Made by a program: the position numbers and the translations under genes | NCBI RefSeq assembly: GCF_024746835.1 | Contig: NZ_CP080531.1 | Span: 2,480,001-2,544,000 of the forward strand | Direction: 5' to 3' | Source: Mesorhizobium sp. AR02 | GTDB taxonomy: Bacteria > Pseudomonadota > Alphaproteobacteria > Rhizobiales > Rhizobiaceae | Length of the DNA stretch: 64,000 bases | In this document: piece by piece, positions 36,006 through 46,256 of the stretch | Numbering within the stretch: the first letter of the stretch is position 1 | How the letters are laid out: the number at the start of each line of letters is the position of its first letter | Notes under the pieces: generated by a model | Database searches by the model: none | The model's input: the letters and a program-made list of their open reading frames with translations, nothing else | What the model was told of the DNA's origin: nothing

Positions 36006-36986
36006 ATGAAGATCACCATTTTCGGCGCCGGCGCGATCGGCGGCTATCTCGCCGCCAAGCTGGCGATCGCCGGCCGCACCGACCTATCGATCGTCGCGCG
36101 CGGCGCCCATCTGGAAGCGATCCAGGCCAACGGCCTGCGCCTGATCGAGGACGGCCAGGAATCGGTCGCCCCGGTGAGGGCCGCAGCCAAGGCCGAGGAA
36201 CTCGGCGTACAGGACATCGTCGTGCTGGCGCTGAAGGCCCATTCGCTGACCCCGGCGCTGGACCAGATCGCGCCGCTGCTCGGGGACCACACAAGCGTCG
36301 TCACCATGCAGAACGGCGTGCCGTGGTGGTATTTCCATGGTGTGGGCGGGCCGCTCGAAGGCACCAGGCTGAACGCGGTCGACCCCGGCGGCGCGATCTG
36401 GCAGCGGATCGGGCCGCGGCGCGTCATCGGCTCGGTCGTCTATCCTGCCGTCGAAGTCGACGCGCCCGGCCTCATCCGCCATGTCGAGGGCAAGCGCTTC
36501 TCGCTCGGCGAACCCTCTGGCGCGCGCAGCGAAAGGGTGATGCGCCTGGCCGAGGAAATGGTCAAGGCCGGCCTGCAGGCGCCGGTGCGCGACGATATCC
36601 GCAGCGAGATCTGGGTGAAACTGTGGGGCAACCTCTCCTTCAACCCGATCTCGGCGCTGACCGGCTCCACACTGGCCGCGATGGTCGCCGACGAGGGCAC
36701 CCGCACGCTCGCCCGCACCATGATGCTGGAAGCGCAAGCGATCGGCGAAAGCCTCGGCGTGCGCTTTCCCATTGGGGTCGACCGCCGCATCAAGGGCGCC
36801 GGCGATGTCGGCGAGCACAAGACCTCGATGCTGCAGGACCTGGAGCGCGGCCGGCCGATGGAGATCGACGCGCTGGTGAGCGCCGTGCAGGAACTTGGCC
36901 GGCTGACGGACAAGCCGACGCCGACCATCGACGCCGTGCTGGCGCTGGTGCGGCGGCTGGCGGTGGAGCGCGGGTGTTATGGGTGA
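36006..36986 (+). CDS. Ketopantoate reductase family (ApbA/PanE) protein
   Basis: A 326-residue NAD(P)H-dependent reductase. It has the N-terminal Rossmann motif FGAGAIGGYLAAKLA, the ALKAHSL segment with the catalytic-type lysine, VTMQNGVPWW and the C-terminal domain with KLWGNLSFNPISALTG and HKTSMLQDLERGRPMEID. This last motif is well kept in the family, but true PanE cannot be told from paralogues acting on other 2-oxoacids. Pairing with an acyl-CoA synthetase suggests a catabolic role. Confidence 0.88.
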   Translation: MKITIFGAGAIGGYLAAKLAIAGRTDLSIVARGAHLEAIQANGLRLIEDGQESVAPVRAAAKAEELGVQDIVVLALKAHSLTPALDQIAPLLGDHTSVVTMQNGVPWWYFHGVGGPLEGTRLNAVDPGGAIWQRIGPRRVIGSVVYPAVEVDAPGLIRHVEGKRFSLGEPSGARSERVMRLAEEMVKAGLQAPVRDDIRSEIWVKLWGNLSFNPISALTGSTLAAMVADEGTRTLARTMMLEAQAIGESLGVRFPIGVDRRIKGAGDVGEHKTSMLQDLERGRPMEIDALVSAVQELGRLTDKPTPTIDAVLALVRRLAVERGCYG

Positions 36987-37116
36987 GGCGTGGTGGGCTG
37001 AGCCTTGAGGCGCCGGCAATGCGTCCGCCACTACGGCATCTTACGAATATGTATTCCAGCGGAAATGCGCGGGAAACATAAATGGCTCATTGCTTCGGGG
37101 GAATGGAGTCATCTCA

Positions 37117-37368
37117 ATGAACAGGATCGCTGAAACCTTCTGGGTCGCGTCCGCGCTGGTTCTAGGCGCGGCCCTTGCAGCCGTCGCGGTACCGATCGTT
37201 GCCATCGTTTGCTTTTTGGCGCTCGCGCTTCCTGTGGCGATGCGAAGGGTTCATCGGCACCGCTATTGCGGCAATGTCGTTTCTCCCCCCACTCGAAAAG
37301 GCCCGGCTGATCGGTCACATGTTAGTCCGACCATAGAGACGACCTACACCGTCGTTGGGCGATCGTAG
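37117..37368 (+). CDS. Hypothetical small membrane protein
   Basis: An 83-residue frame with two close hydrophobic segments (VASALVLGAALAAVAVPIV and AIVCFLALALPVA) followed by a basic, soluble tail. ATG 37117 has GGAG 10 nt upstream. No family was recognised. It is the first of several poorly conserved small frames in an accessory stretch (36987-39670). Confidence 0.4.
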   Translation: MNRIAETFWVASALVLGAALAAVAVPIVAIVCFLALALPVAMRRVHRHRYCGNVVSPPTRKGPADRSHVSPTIETTYTVVGRS

Positions 37369-37489
37369 CCCTGTGAGTGTGTCTGCGGCTGCAACGATGG
37401 CCGCTGCCGCCATGGCGCCGGGTACGTTTCGGACACTGCCGCCTCGAACTGGCATCCTGGGTATCGCCCGCAATAAAAAGCAGCAATGA

Positions 37490-38281
37490 ATGTTGGATGA
37501 AAAAGCCCAGGAGCCGCCCGCAATACCATTGGTTCCACAGATTGACAGATGCGGCGGAAGCGATGGCCTCGCGTTCCAAGGCGCGCCTTGGCATCTGGCA
37601 CCACCACGCGCATCCGTCGTCGAGACACTCGATGGCATAGGCACCATTGGCCTGCACAATTTTATTGCGCAACAGTTTTCCATGCCGGAGGGCATGTGCG
37701 GGCGTGCGGCCGGAGCAGTCATGGGCCTGATAAATCACCTGCCCAACAGGCGGGCCATCGAACGATTGGACATCGGCGAGCAGGATGACGTGCTTGAAAT
37801 AGGGTTTGGGCCGGGTTGGGCGCTCAAGAAAATGGCCAGACTAGCGCACAGCGGTACGATTACAGGGGTGGATCGGTCGCCGACGATGTTTCGTCAGGCC
37901 CAAATTCGAAATCGAGCCGCAATTCAAGACGGAAAGCTGAAACTGATCCAGGGCACCTTCGAGCGGCTGCCAGTGGAAAGCGCCTCAGTGGACAAGGTTC
38001 TGGCCGTCAACGTGATTTACTTCTGCTCGCCGACCGGTACCGCCCTGGCGGAAGCCCACAGGGTTCTGCGTCCAGGCGGAACAATGTCGATCTATGCGAC
38101 AGATTGCTCTTCAATGAAGCGGTTGCAATTCGTTGGCCCCGAAACCCGACAAACATTTGATCTAAAAGGACTTGAGGATTTCCTCGGCAAGAGCGCATTT
38201 GCGTTGGATCAAATCGATATTCAAATGATTTGGTTGCCATTCGGCTTTCGCGGCCTGGTGGCGCGACTGTGCAAGCGGTGA
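37490..38281 (+). CDS. Class I SAM-dependent methyltransferase
   Basis: Up to 263 residues. The family begins near NFIAQQFSMPEGMCGRAAG, followed by motif I VLEIGFGPGWALKKMA, the acidic GVDRS at the end of strand 2, VNVIYFCS and LRPGGTMSIYATD. The first about 55 residues lack family similarity, so the true start may be further in, for instance ATG 37682. The small-molecule substrate is unknown. Confidence 0.75.
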   Translation: MLDEKAQEPPAIPLVPQIDRCGGSDGLAFQGAPWHLAPPRASVVETLDGIGTIGLHNFIAQQFSMPEGMCGRAAGAVMGLINHLPNRRAIERLDIGEQDDVLEIGFGPGWALKKMARLAHSGTITGVDRSPTMFRQAQIRNRAAIQDGKLKLIQGTFERLPVESASVDKVLAVNVIYFCSPTGTALAEAHRVLRPGGTMSIYATDCSSMKRLQFVGPETRQTFDLKGLEDFLGKSAFALDQIDIQMIWLPFGFRGLVARLCKR

Positions 38282-38532
38282 CGTGGTGTACAGGGTGTAC
38301 CGCGCGCCAACTGACCATCTTCGAAGCACCTGCGTGGCCGATGCCAACCACAACGACGGCACCGATTGCCGCCACGACTGGGCCCAAGAACGCGCGAACC
38401 CCATCTGCAACACCGATCGGTGCCAACCAGTCCTCGACCGAGGGTCAAGCGGCAGCCGGAGGATTGATCAGCAGGGATTCACCCTGACCAAGCCCGGTAG
38501 CCTGAAAGGCTGTGCTGTTCTGCGGAGGGCAA

Positions 38533-38826
38533 ATGCCCAATAACGCGCGATTGCGACTGCTGGTAGCCGGCGCTTTCGCAGCCATTGTCGTCGGGGTTGG
38601 GTATTATGTCCTCGGCCAACATCGATCACACCAGCAAGGAAAAGAAGCGACGTTGCAGCAACTGGTGGACAAAGCGCTGCGGCAGGGGTGCCTCGATGAC
38701 TTGAACGCCACGTTTTCCATCCCGCCGAACCACACATATGAAGTCGCGAACTGCCTCCGAATGGGGTATTTGAGCGAAGCCGAGGTGAAAAGTCGGGAGG
38801 ATTACCTTGGCGTCCCACTGCGCTAG
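38533..38826 (+). CDS. Hypothetical membrane-anchored small protein
   Basis: A 97-residue protein with an N-terminal hydrophobic anchor (LLVAGAFAAIVVGVGYYVL) and a soluble part with two cysteines (QGCLDD, ANCLRM) that could form a disulfide. ATG 38533 has GGAGGG at 38524-38529. The 251 nt upstream hold no recognisable gene. No family was recognised. Confidence 0.5.
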   Translation: MPNNARLRLLVAGAFAAIVVGVGYYVLGQHRSHQQGKEATLQQLVDKALRQGCLDDLNATFSIPPNHTYEVANCLRMGYLSEAEVKSREDYLGVPLR

Positions 38827-38961
38827 ACGCAGGAAATTTTTGGTCCGGCAGTCCGATGCCGCCATGCCGGGTCTATAACAGGTGGAAACGAGCTTGCATC
38901 GAGAGCGACTCTAGTGACACCAGTCGACTTGATCCAATGCTAACGTGAGGCGGGCGAAACG

Positions 38962-39516
38962 ATGCCAAACAAACTTGTAATGATCATTCGTCATGCCGAA
39001 AAGCCGATCCCAGGCGGTCCGGACCTCGGGGTCACCGAACAGGGCGAAAGTGATCCCGCATCACTGACGGTGCGCGGCTGGCAACGCGCGGGAGGCCTTT
39101 GCCGATTTTTTTACCAGCCGCCTCTACCTCTGGGCAGACCTGCATCAATTGTTGCGTCGGGCGTGATCAAAAGAGACGATTCCGGCACTCGGAGCAAGCG
39201 GCCTAGCCAGACAATTACTCCACTGGCAAGGCGCCTTGGCCTTGAACCGGATGTCACTCATTCAAAGGGCCAAGAGCAGTCAGCGGCGGATGCCATCCGC
39301 ACAGCCCAATCACCGGTGTTGGTTAGCTGGCAACACGAGTCTATTCCTGCTCTGACGGCTGCGCTTGTCGGTGGCACAGGGACCGCTCCGCAATCATGGC
39401 CCGATGACGATTTCGACAGCATCTGGGTACTGGAAGCAGACGAGGCAAATGTCTGGTCTTTCTCGCGGGAACGCCAAGCACTCCTGGATGGTGATGACAC
39501 CGGTCAATTGAGTTGA
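38962..39516 (+). CDS. Histidine phosphatase superfamily-like protein
   Basis: A 184-residue protein. RHAEKP near the N-terminus (His11) matches the RHG/RHxE catalytic motif of the phosphoglycerate mutase/histidine phosphatase superfamily, and WQHESIPAL near residue 125 fits the second conserved His region. The LTVRGWQRAGGL segment also fits. The overall sequence is divergent and the function (phosphatase substrate) is unknown. Confidence 0.65.
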   Translation: MPNKLVMIIRHAEKPIPGGPDLGVTEQGESDPASLTVRGWQRAGGLCRFFYQPPLPLGRPASIVASGVIKRDDSGTRSKRPSQTITPLARRLGLEPDVTHSKGQEQSAADAIRTAQSPVLVSWQHESIPALTAALVGGTGTAPQSWPDDDFDSIWVLEADEANVWSFSRERQALLDGDDTGQLS

Positions 39517-39569
39517 GGGTCTGCCTTGGGTCAACAGCGGAACGGCAGCTTCTAAACACGTCAACCTGC

Positions 39570-39675
39570 AAGCTGACGGCCTTCGGCCCATCTCAAGACC
39601 TCTGCACATCGGCGCCTGGCGTCCTTCGCGCGAGACGGTCGCTGCCGAATGCCTCAACGCCGACTTTCGCCGGCA
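39570..39675 (+). repeat. Dispersed repeat, copy 1 (second copy at 42071-42188)
   Basis: This stretch aligns with 42071-42188 at roughly three quarters identity by eye, with shared blocks such as CTCAAGAC, GCGCCTGGCGT and CGGTCGCTG. It is in the same orientation. It directly precedes the broken ABC ATPase fragment. No coding function was recognised; it looks like a decayed gene or mobile fragment. Confidence 0.5.
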
Positions 39676-39690
39676 CTCACCCCACCCCGC

Positions 39691-39930
39691 TCAAAGCCTC
39701 GGCATCAGCCTCAGCAATTCACGCGTATAAGCGTGGCTCGGCCGCTCGAAGAGCTCGTCGGTTGGCGCCAATTCGCAAATTTCGCCTGCCTCATCACGGC
39801 GATGCGGTCGCGGCGCGGCAGGTCGTGGTTGATGAACAGCATGGTCAGGCGCAATGCTTCCTGCAGGTCCTTCAACAGGTTGAGGATCTGCGCCTGGATG
39901 GAGACGTCGAGCACCGATGCCGGCTCGTCG
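39691..39930 (-). pseudogene. Degenerate 3' fragment of a dipeptide ABC transporter ATPase gene
   Basis: The fragment encodes the last about 80 residues of the protein at 43578-45290 ([22 protein letters not shown] .. [13 protein letters not shown]), but about 13 nt are missing near 39805, shifting the frame. The DNA match to 43555-43830 extends past the stop into the flank (about 39668). It is thus a duplicated and decayed copy with no start. Together with the intact copy it forms direct repeats around the GGDEF-EAL and P-loop genes. Confidence 0.85.
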
Positions 39931-39955
39931 CCGCCGGCCGGCGTGCGGCCGTTGC

Positions 39956-41956
39956 TTAAGCGGCGTTGCCGGTTTGCGACTTGCGCAGCAGGCCCGCCGC
40001 GGGATCAAAAAGGGCTTTGGCGGCGGCGGAGCTGTCGACGCGGCCTGCATCGAAGGCCAGCGCGTCATGCATGGGAAGGGCTGCCGAGAAGAGAAACCCC
40101 TGCGCGATCATGCAATCGAGCGATCGCAGGATCATACGATCCGCGTCGGTTTCCACCCCCTCGGCGACCACCTCCATTCCCAGCGTTCGCCCGAGATCGA
40201 TGACTGCCTTGACGAGGGCCTGATCTTCCACGGACTTGGCGAGATCGCGAACGAAGTCCTTGTCGATCTTGATCTTGCGGATTCGGCTGTCCTTCAGCGA
40301 AACCAGCGTCGAAAAACCGGTGCCGAAATCATCCAGCACAATGGACAGGCCTGCATCCGCCAGGCGTTCCAGCTTTTCGTCAATTCGGTCGCGATCCACG
40401 GGCGCTTCTTCCGTGATCTCTATCTCGAGCATCGCCACAGGGACATTCTTCGTCTTGAGGCTGTCCAGTATCATTTCATCGACATTGCCTGCCTCGAGCT
40501 CGCGTGGCGACAGATTCATGGCGACGCGAACATGCTGACGCCCGTTTCTCACGAGCTCTTCAATCATGGCGCAGCAGTTGAGAAACACCGTTTCCGTCAA
40601 TAAGGAAAGCAGCCCGGTTTCACGCGCCGCGGTGACGATCTCAGGCGGGGAAATGGCCCCATGAACCGGGTGTCGCCACCGCAGCAGCGCCTCGAAGCCG
40701 ACCACGGCATTCGTGTCCAGTCGCACCATGGGCTGAAACCATGAGCAAAGAGTGCCTGTTTCGATGGCCCCGCGCAGATCGCGCTCGATGCAGTGCTTGC
40801 GTTCGAGCCCGCGATCCAGTCCGGCATCGAAGAGACGGTATTCATTCCTGCCACCGCGCTTGGCCGCGTAAAGCGCGAAGTCTGCCCGCAGCAGCATCTC
40901 CGTCAATTGTGGTCTCTCCGATACATAGATGCCGATCGAAGCGCCGACGCGCACCGAATTCAACGCCGGATCCGGGCTTGCGATGGCCGCGATGATCGAG
41001 GATGCAAGTTCGCCGGTTGAGTGCACGGATTTGCCGGCGGGAAAGAGCAGCACGAACTCGTCGCCGCCGATGCGCGAAATGGTTGCCGCTGGCGGCGCAT
41101 GGTTCTCTATTCTGCGCGCAACCCTGACCAGCAGGTCGTCACCGATATTGTGACCATAGGTGTCGTTGACGGACTTGAAGCCGTCCAGGTCGACCAGCAT
41201 GGCCACGAACGGACCGTCGGCAAGTCCGAGCTGGCGGATAGCCTGCTCGAGCCCGTACCTGTTGAGCAAATTCGTCAGCGGATCCCGCCTGGAGTTTCGT
41301 TCCATCTCGGTGGCAAACGCCTTCGCCTCGTATTTGAGGCGGCTCGCCTCGCGGAAGCGGGCTTGTCCGAGAAGCGCGCTTCTGATCATTCCAGCCAGAA
41401 ACAGCAGGACTGTGAAAGCCAGAATATAGTTTTCGATACCGCCTTTCGCCAAAAGGCAGCCGATGGTGATCAAAAGCGGCAGCGTCATGAAGTTGATCGA
41501 GGACGGAGCGTATGATGTTCCGTAGGTGACCGAACCGGCCGACGCGCCGGCGAGAACGATCAGATAGATCGGCGCCTGGGGCGTGGTGTATCCATCGGTC
41601 AGCACTGCCAGAAAAGACCAGGCGATGCCCGACGCCAGAGCCAGCAATCCATAGGAGGAAAGCCGTGCACCGATCGGTTTCAGCCTGTTGTCGACTGTGT
41701 CCGATTGGGAGAGAGCAAGTGCTATGCGTGCGCCATTTATCGTGCTGACCGCCGCAAACCACAGCACCGCAGCAAGGCCGCCGCCCGAAAGCATCTGCAC
41801 GGCCAGGATCAGGGCCGAGAGGACCGTGCCGATAGGCATCGAAACGAAGATCCCCGTCCGCAGATCAGCCAACTGATCTCGGAAAATCCCAGCGTCCACG
41901 GATTCACCCTGCCCTTGATGGACGGACCCTTGAACAGGCTGCTTGGAGTGCCTCAT
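39956..41956 (-). CDS. Membrane GGDEF-EAL protein (cyclic di-GMP turnover)
   Basis: A 666-residue protein with five to six N-terminal transmembrane helices (about residues 30-190), a GGDEF domain with intact RIGGDEF (about residue 293) and an EAL domain with [15 protein letters not shown] and EGVET. Both domains keep their signatures, so synthesis and hydrolysis of cyclic di-GMP are both possible; EAL Mg-binding segments (NLSPRE, EITEEA) look kept. The sensor part is a membrane domain without a known ligand. It is the main gene of the block between the two ATPase repeats. Confidence 0.92.
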   Translation of the reverse strand: MRHSKQPVQGSVHQGQGESVDAGIFRDQLADLRTGIFVSMPIGTVLSALILAVQMLSGGGLAAVLWFAAVSTINGARIALALSQSDTVDNRLKPIGARLSSYGLLALASGIAWSFLAVLTDGYTTPQAPIYLIVLAGASAGSVTYGTSYAPSSINFMTLPLLITIGCLLAKGGIENYILAFTVLLFLAGMIRSALLGQARFREASRLKYEAKAFATEMERNSRRDPLTNLLNRYGLEQAIRQLGLADGPFVAMLVDLDGFKSVNDTYGHNIGDDLLVRVARRIENHAPPAATISRIGGDEFVLLFPAGKSVHSTGELASSIIAAIASPDPALNSVRVGASIGIYVSERPQLTEMLLRADFALYAAKRGGRNEYRLFDAGLDRGLERKHCIERDLRGAIETGTLCSWFQPMVRLDTNAVVGFEALLRWRHPVHGAISPPEIVTAARETGLLSLLTETVFLNCCAMIEELVRNGRQHVRVAMNLSPRELEAGNVDEMILDSLKTKNVPVAMLEIEITEEAPVDRDRIDEKLERLADAGLSIVLDDFGTGFSTLVSLKDSRIRKIKIDKDFVRDLAKSVEDQALVKAVIDLGRTLGMEVVAEGVETDADRMILRSLDCMIAQGFLFSAALPMHDALAFDAGRVDSSAAAKALFDPAAGLLRKSQTGNAA

Positions 41957-42070
41957 AGTGGCAAGTAGCTAGGCTAGCGGGGTGAAAATCGCGTTAAGGA
42001 TTTCAGCAGCTTACGGTGCAATCGCTCGATTGCTGGCCAGTGACGCCCCGTGCTTGTATTCGTTCGCCAG

Positions 42071-42188
42071 AAGCGGACAGACGACATTCGACCACCTCAA
42101 GACGTCTGCCTATCAGCGCCTGGCGTATCTTTCGCGCAAAGCGGTCGCTGTGGAATGTCTCGACAATCCGACCTCGATACGTGCCGGC
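42071..42188 (+). repeat. Dispersed repeat, copy 2 (first copy at 39570-39675)
   Basis: See the entry at 39570-39675: shared blocks CTCAAGAC, CTGGCGT and GCGGTCGCTG. It fills much of the gene-free stretch 41957-42264 between the GGDEF-EAL and P-loop genes; an 84-residue open frame across it has no support as a gene. Confidence 0.5.
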
Positions 42189-42264
42189 CGTGCTGCATAT
42201 GGGCCGTGGCCCGTTAGCTGGGCTGGCATCGGCTGACGAACCGATAGACGTCGTTATCGCCCAG

Positions 42265-43224
42265 TCATTGTGGTCCGTCCATCCGGGGCAAGGATGCTGA
42301 GATGGCAGCGTGATTATCCTTACCTGCCTTGAGATCACGTGGCTGCTTGGTTGACCTAAAACGATCCCGGCTACACATTTCGACAATCTCTCTTTCAACG
42401 CGAAATATGGCCTCCTGGAGGCTGCGTTCATCAGACATGTCGATGCTTAATGTTGATCTCTCTTTGCCGAGAAGGAGGCTTTTCACCCGGCTGATGATTG
42501 GTATCGATTGCAAGTTCGTTTTGGAATTTGCCTCGAACAGGCGCTCCATATAGCTCTGATGAAAGAGCCGATCCTTCAGGCGTTTCGACAACAAAGGTTC
42601 AGCGGCGTCCACACTTATCGCAAGATCCGAAGTGGGTATCAGATCCAGGGCCGTTACCAGTGACGCCGTGTCCGCAGTTCCGCTGAACAGGCTGAGAGAG
42701 CAGACAGCCTGAATGAAACCCTGATCGAAGATCACAATTTCCCGGTCGCCGAGCGAGCGCCGCCAGGCCACGGATAAAGCCAGGATGTACCGGCTGAACC
42801 TGACCGCCCAAATCGGACTTCTCGGCGTTAAAGTTTGGACTAACCTGACTGTCAGCCTGAGTTCATCCGCGTTGTTCAAGGGACGGAAAACAAAGGCGGC
42901 CGTTCGCATCATCGCCCTGACAACACGCTGGAGAGCGTACCAAAACCCGCCAGGGTCAAATGGTGTGGTATGGACGCCGGGTTGATAAGAAAGCACGACT
43001 TTCGCGACGTAGCCCTGAGCCTGCAGCCGGCGCTGAAGTTCATGTGCAAAAGTTGTTTTGCCCGACCCGGCAGGGCCAAATAACTCAACAATCACGCGAT
43101 TCGGCTCCGGTGATACGTTCCAAGCCAAGTCACCCTTTACCGGCCACGGGAACAACGACCAGGGCGAAAATTCGAACACGTTCCCGGAGCAACCAGTAAG
43201 CTGTTGCCGTACGTGAACTCGCAT
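42265..43224 (-). CDS. P-loop NTPase/kinase-like protein
   Basis: A protein of up to 319 residues with a clear Walker A in VELFGPAGSGKTTFA (residues 50-58 GPAGSGKTT) and a Walker B/LID-style REIVIFDQGFIQAVCSL, as in thymidylate-kinase-like and polysaccharide-associated kinases. The remainder is not familiar. Its start is uncertain: ATG 43224 lacks a ribosome-binding site. The function is unknown; homologues tend to sit in surface-glycan loci, but here the neighbours are a GGDEF-EAL gene and repeats. Confidence 0.7.
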   Translation of the reverse strand: MRVHVRQQLTGCSGNVFEFSPWSLFPWPVKGDLAWNVSPEPNRVIVELFGPAGSGKTTFAHELQRRLQAQGYVAKVVLSYQPGVHTTPFDPGGFWYALQRVVRAMMRTAAFVFRPLNNADELRLTVRLVQTLTPRSPIWAVRFSRYILALSVAWRRSLGDREIVIFDQGFIQAVCSLSLFSGTADTASLVTALDLIPTSDLAISVDAAEPLLSKRLKDRLFHQSYMERLFEANSKTNLQSIPIISRVKSLLLGKERSTLSIDMSDERSLQEAIFRVEREIVEMCSRDRFRSTKQPRDLKAGKDNHAAISASLPRMDGPQ

Positions 43225-43577
43225 TAGTTTTGATGGCCAAGCCTCATCCGTTTACATGAAACGAACTTTACGAATTTGTAAGGAATCAATCCTTGATGCG
43301 GTCAGGATGGCTTCATCGATGAGTCCGACGGCGAGCGCTGCGAGCGTTTTGCGCTCAACGCAGACATCGGATCGTCAGCAAAGCGATGCCAGACTGCGAG
43401 GCTTTGAGCCATCCGCCAACAGAGATTGTGTGCTGTTCAGGTCCGCAACGACGTCGCCAGCGGAACGTCCGCTTGCTGATGACTTCAGGCTAGAAGCCGA
43501 CCGCCAGCTCGCGGCCCACTTCGATACGCGCCGACCATTCGGCCACCTGAGCCGCGCCGGCGCTCAACCCACCCCGC
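43225..43577. other. Gene-free stretch between P-loop gene and dipeptide ABC ATPase
   Basis: 353 nt without a supported gene. The part from 43555 on is homologous to 39668 onward (edge of the duplicated ATPase end). The rest shows no recognisable gene, RNA or operator. Confidence 0.5.
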
Positions 43578-45290
43578 TCAAAGCCTCGGCATCAGCCGCA
43601 GCAGCTCTCGCGTATAAGCATGGCGTGGCTGCTCGAACAGCTCCTCCGTCGACGCCAGTTCGCAGATCTCGCCCTGTCTCATCACCGCGATCCGGTCGCA
43701 CATCTGGCGCACCACCGGCAAATCGTGGCTGATGAACAGCATGGTCAGGCGCAGCGCTTCCTGCAGGTCCTTCAACAGGTTGAGGATCTGCGCCTGGATG
43801 GAGACGTCGAGCGCCGATGTCGGCTCGTCGCAGATGAGAAAGCGTGGCCTTGTCGCCAGCGCCCTGGCGATGGAGATGCGCTGGCGCTGGCCACCGGAGA
43901 ATTCGTGCGGGAATTTGCGGCCGGCGGCCTTGCCGAGGCCGACCAGTTCAAGGAGATCGCCGACGATGGCCGCCGTCTCCTGCCCGCTGGAGGCCAGGCG
44001 ATGGTGGCGGATCGGCTCGGCGACGATGGCATCGACGCGCATGCGCGGATTGAGCGAGGAATAGGGATCCTGAAAAATCATCTGGATCTGCCGGCGAATG
44101 GCCTGCCGCCGCGACCGGTCTCTGAGGGAAAACACCTCCGTGCCCTCGAAGGCAACAGTGCCGGACGACGGCTCGTTGAGGCCGGCCAGGATCTTGGCCA
44201 CCGTCGATTTGCCGCTGCCGGATTCGCCGACAAGACCGAGCACTTCACCTTGCCGAATATCGAGGCTGAAATTCTTGACCGCTTCGAACCAGACGCGATT
44301 GCGCGCCAGCAACGAGCGGCGGGTGATGAACTTCATGCCGATATTGGCGACGCCGATCAATGGCGCCTGCACGGCGTCGGGCCTTGCCTGGCTGTCCGGC
44401 TTATCGGTCCGGACTTGGCCCAGCCAGTGGGTCGCGACATCGAAATTGGGCCGCGGTTCCGGCTTCTCGATATAGTCGATCACCGGAAAGCGGTTGAGCT
44501 TCACGTCCGCCCGCGGCACGGCGCCGATCAGGCTTCTTGTGTAGTCGTGCCGCGGCTGATGGATGATCTGCGCGGTGTCGCCGATCTCGACGATCCGGCC
44601 ACGATACATCACCGCAACGCGGTCGGTGGTCTCAGCAATCACGCCCATGTCATGGGTGATCAGCACGATGCCGACATTGCGTTCTTTGGCCAGCGTCTTG
44701 ATGAGGTCGAGGATCTGCGCCTGGACGGAGACGTCGAGCGCGGTGGTCGGCTCGTCGGCGATGATCAGGTCCGGATCGGTGCAAAGCACCAAGGCGATGA
44801 CGACGCGCTGCCGCATGCCGCCGGAAAACTGATGCGGATACTGGCCGATGCGCTGCTCGGGCTGCGGGATGCCGATGCTGCGCAAAAGGGCTACCGCTTG
44901 CCGGCGCGCCTCGGCCGGGCCGATCTTCTTATGCGTCCTGATCGTTTCGACGAGCTGCTGTTCGACCGTGTAGAGCGGATTGAGGCTGGTCAGCGGGTCC
45001 TGGAAGATCATCGAGACGCGCTTGCCCCTGATGCCGCGCAGGGCTTTCGCGTCGAGCGTGTCGATGCGCGTCCCGTCAAGCTCGATGCGGCCTTGCGTGA
45101 TGTGGCCGGGCCTGTCCAGCAGCCCCATGATAGCGCTGCCGATGGTGGATTTGCCGGCGCCGGACTCGCCGACCAGGCCGACGATCTCGCCGCGCTCGAC
45201 CGTCAGCTCGATGTCCTCGACCGCGACGAAGGTGCCCTTGCGCGAGGGATATTCGACCTTCAGGCCGCTGATCGACAAAAGTGGCTTCAT
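43578..45290 (-). CDS. Dipeptide/oligopeptide ABC transporter, two fused ATP-binding domains (DppD-DppF type)
   Basis: A 570-residue protein with two ATPase domains in tandem. Domain 1 has [17 protein letters not shown] and [12 protein letters not shown]; domain 2 (from about residue 310) has [23 protein letters not shown] and [12 protein letters not shown]. Each ends with the oligopeptide/dipeptide-type C-terminal tail (HDYTRSLI.. and HAYTRELL..). It powers the DppB/DppC-like permeases encoded upstream in the operon. Its 3' end is duplicated at 39691-39930. Confidence 0.93.
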   Translation of the reverse strand: MKPLLSISGLKVEYPSRKGTFVAVEDIELTVERGEIVGLVGESGAGKSTIGSAIMGLLDRPGHITQGRIELDGTRIDTLDAKALRGIRGKRVSMIFQDPLTSLNPLYTVEQQLVETIRTHKKIGPAEARRQAVALLRSIGIPQPEQRIGQYPHQFSGGMRQRVVIALVLCTDPDLIIADEPTTALDVSVQAQILDLIKTLAKERNVGIVLITHDMGVIAETTDRVAVMYRGRIVEIGDTAQIIHQPRHDYTRSLIGAVPRADVKLNRFPVIDYIEKPEPRPNFDVATHWLGQVRTDKPDSQARPDAVQAPLIGVANIGMKFITRRSLLARNRVWFEAVKNFSLDIRQGEVLGLVGESGSGKSTVAKILAGLNEPSSGTVAFEGTEVFSLRDRSRRQAIRRQIQMIFQDPYSSLNPRMRVDAIVAEPIRHHRLASSGQETAAIVGDLLELVGLGKAAGRKFPHEFSGGQRQRISIARALATRPRFLICDEPTSALDVSIQAQILNLLKDLQEALRLTMLFISHDLPVVRQMCDRIAVMRQGEICELASTEELFEQPRHAYTRELLRLMPRL

Positions 45291-45324
45291 GGCGCTGGTT
45301 TCCGGGCGCTAGTTTTCTGGGGCA

Positions 45325-46254
45325 TCAGCGCAGCTTCGGATCGAGGACGTCGCGCAGCCAGTCGCCCAAAAGGTTGACCGCCAGCACCAGCAAAGCGAGC
45401 GTCAGGCCGGGGAACAACACGATCCAGCGCTCGCCCGAGAACAGGAAGTTGTTTCCGATGCGGATGAGCGTGCCGAGCGAGGGTTCGGTGGCGGGAATGC
45501 CGACGCCAAGGAAACTCAGCGTCGCCTCGCCGAGAATGGCGACGCCGAGATTGATGGTGGCGATGACCAGCACCGGGCCGAGCACGTTGGGCATGACATG
45601 GCGCGCCATGATGACGACAGGCGAGCGGCCGATGATGCGGGCGACCTGCACGTATTCGCGGTTCTTCTCCACCATGGTCGAGGCCCGCACCGTGCGCGCC
45701 ACTTGCGGCCAGATCGACAGGCCGAGCGACAGGATGATGACGAAGATTGCCAGGCTGTCGTGCTGATCCTTCGGCAGCAGGCTGCGGCTGATGCCGTCGA
45801 CCAGCAGCGCCACCATGATGGCGGGAAAGGTCATCTGGATATCGACGATGCGCATGATGACGGCATCGATGAAGCCGCCGAAATAGCCGGACAGCAGCCC
45901 GAGCGCGAGACCAATGGCGACGGCAAGACCGACCGAGACGAAGCCGACCAGGATCGAGATCCTGGCGCCGTAAAGGATGCCCGACAGGAGATCGCGCCCC
46001 TGGTCGTCGGTGCCGAGAAGGAAATTCCAGTCGCCCTGCGGCGACCAGACCGGCGGGATCAGCGAATTCATCAGGTCGATCGAGGCCGGATCGAAGGGGT
46101 CGTGCGGGGCGATCCACGGCGCCAGCACGGCGCAGCCGATCATCAGCGCGGCGACGATTGCCGCCAGCACCGTCAGCGGCGAGGTGGTGAATTTGTACCA
46201 GATGTCGCTGTCGCGAAGCGCGGCGAGGAAGCGAAAGGACCGCCCAGTGTTCAT
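45325..46254 (-). CDS. Dipeptide-type ABC transporter permease (DppC-like)
   Basis: A 309-residue permease with an N-terminal OppC-type helix (LTVLAAIVAALMIGCAVLAPWIAPHDPF) and the GTDDQGRDLLSGILYGARISL-like segment, followed by five more helices. The coupling motif EYVQVARIIGRSPVVIMARHVMPN is present. ATG 46254 is 2 nt after the DppB-type stop, so the pair is translationally linked. A longer frame to 46434 is a shadow of dppB. Confidence 0.92.
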   Translation of the reverse strand: MNTGRSFRFLAALRDSDIWYKFTTSPLTVLAAIVAALMIGCAVLAPWIAPHDPFDPASIDLMNSLIPPVWSPQGDWNFLLGTDDQGRDLLSGILYGARISILVGFVSVGLAVAIGLALGLLSGYFGGFIDAVIMRIVDIQMTFPAIMVALLVDGISRSLLPKDQHDSLAIFVIILSLGLSIWPQVARTVRASTMVEKNREYVQVARIIGRSPVVIMARHVMPNVLGPVLVIATINLGVAILGEATLSFLGVGIPATEPSLGTLIRIGNNFLFSGERWIVLFPGLTLALLVLAVNLLGDWLRDVLDPKLR

Positions 46255-46256
46255 CG

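Noticed and set aside
38007..38426. A 139-codon minus-strand frame with a hydrophobic start
   Set aside because: It overlaps the end of the methyltransferase gene in antisense and has no ribosome-binding site or recognisable domain.
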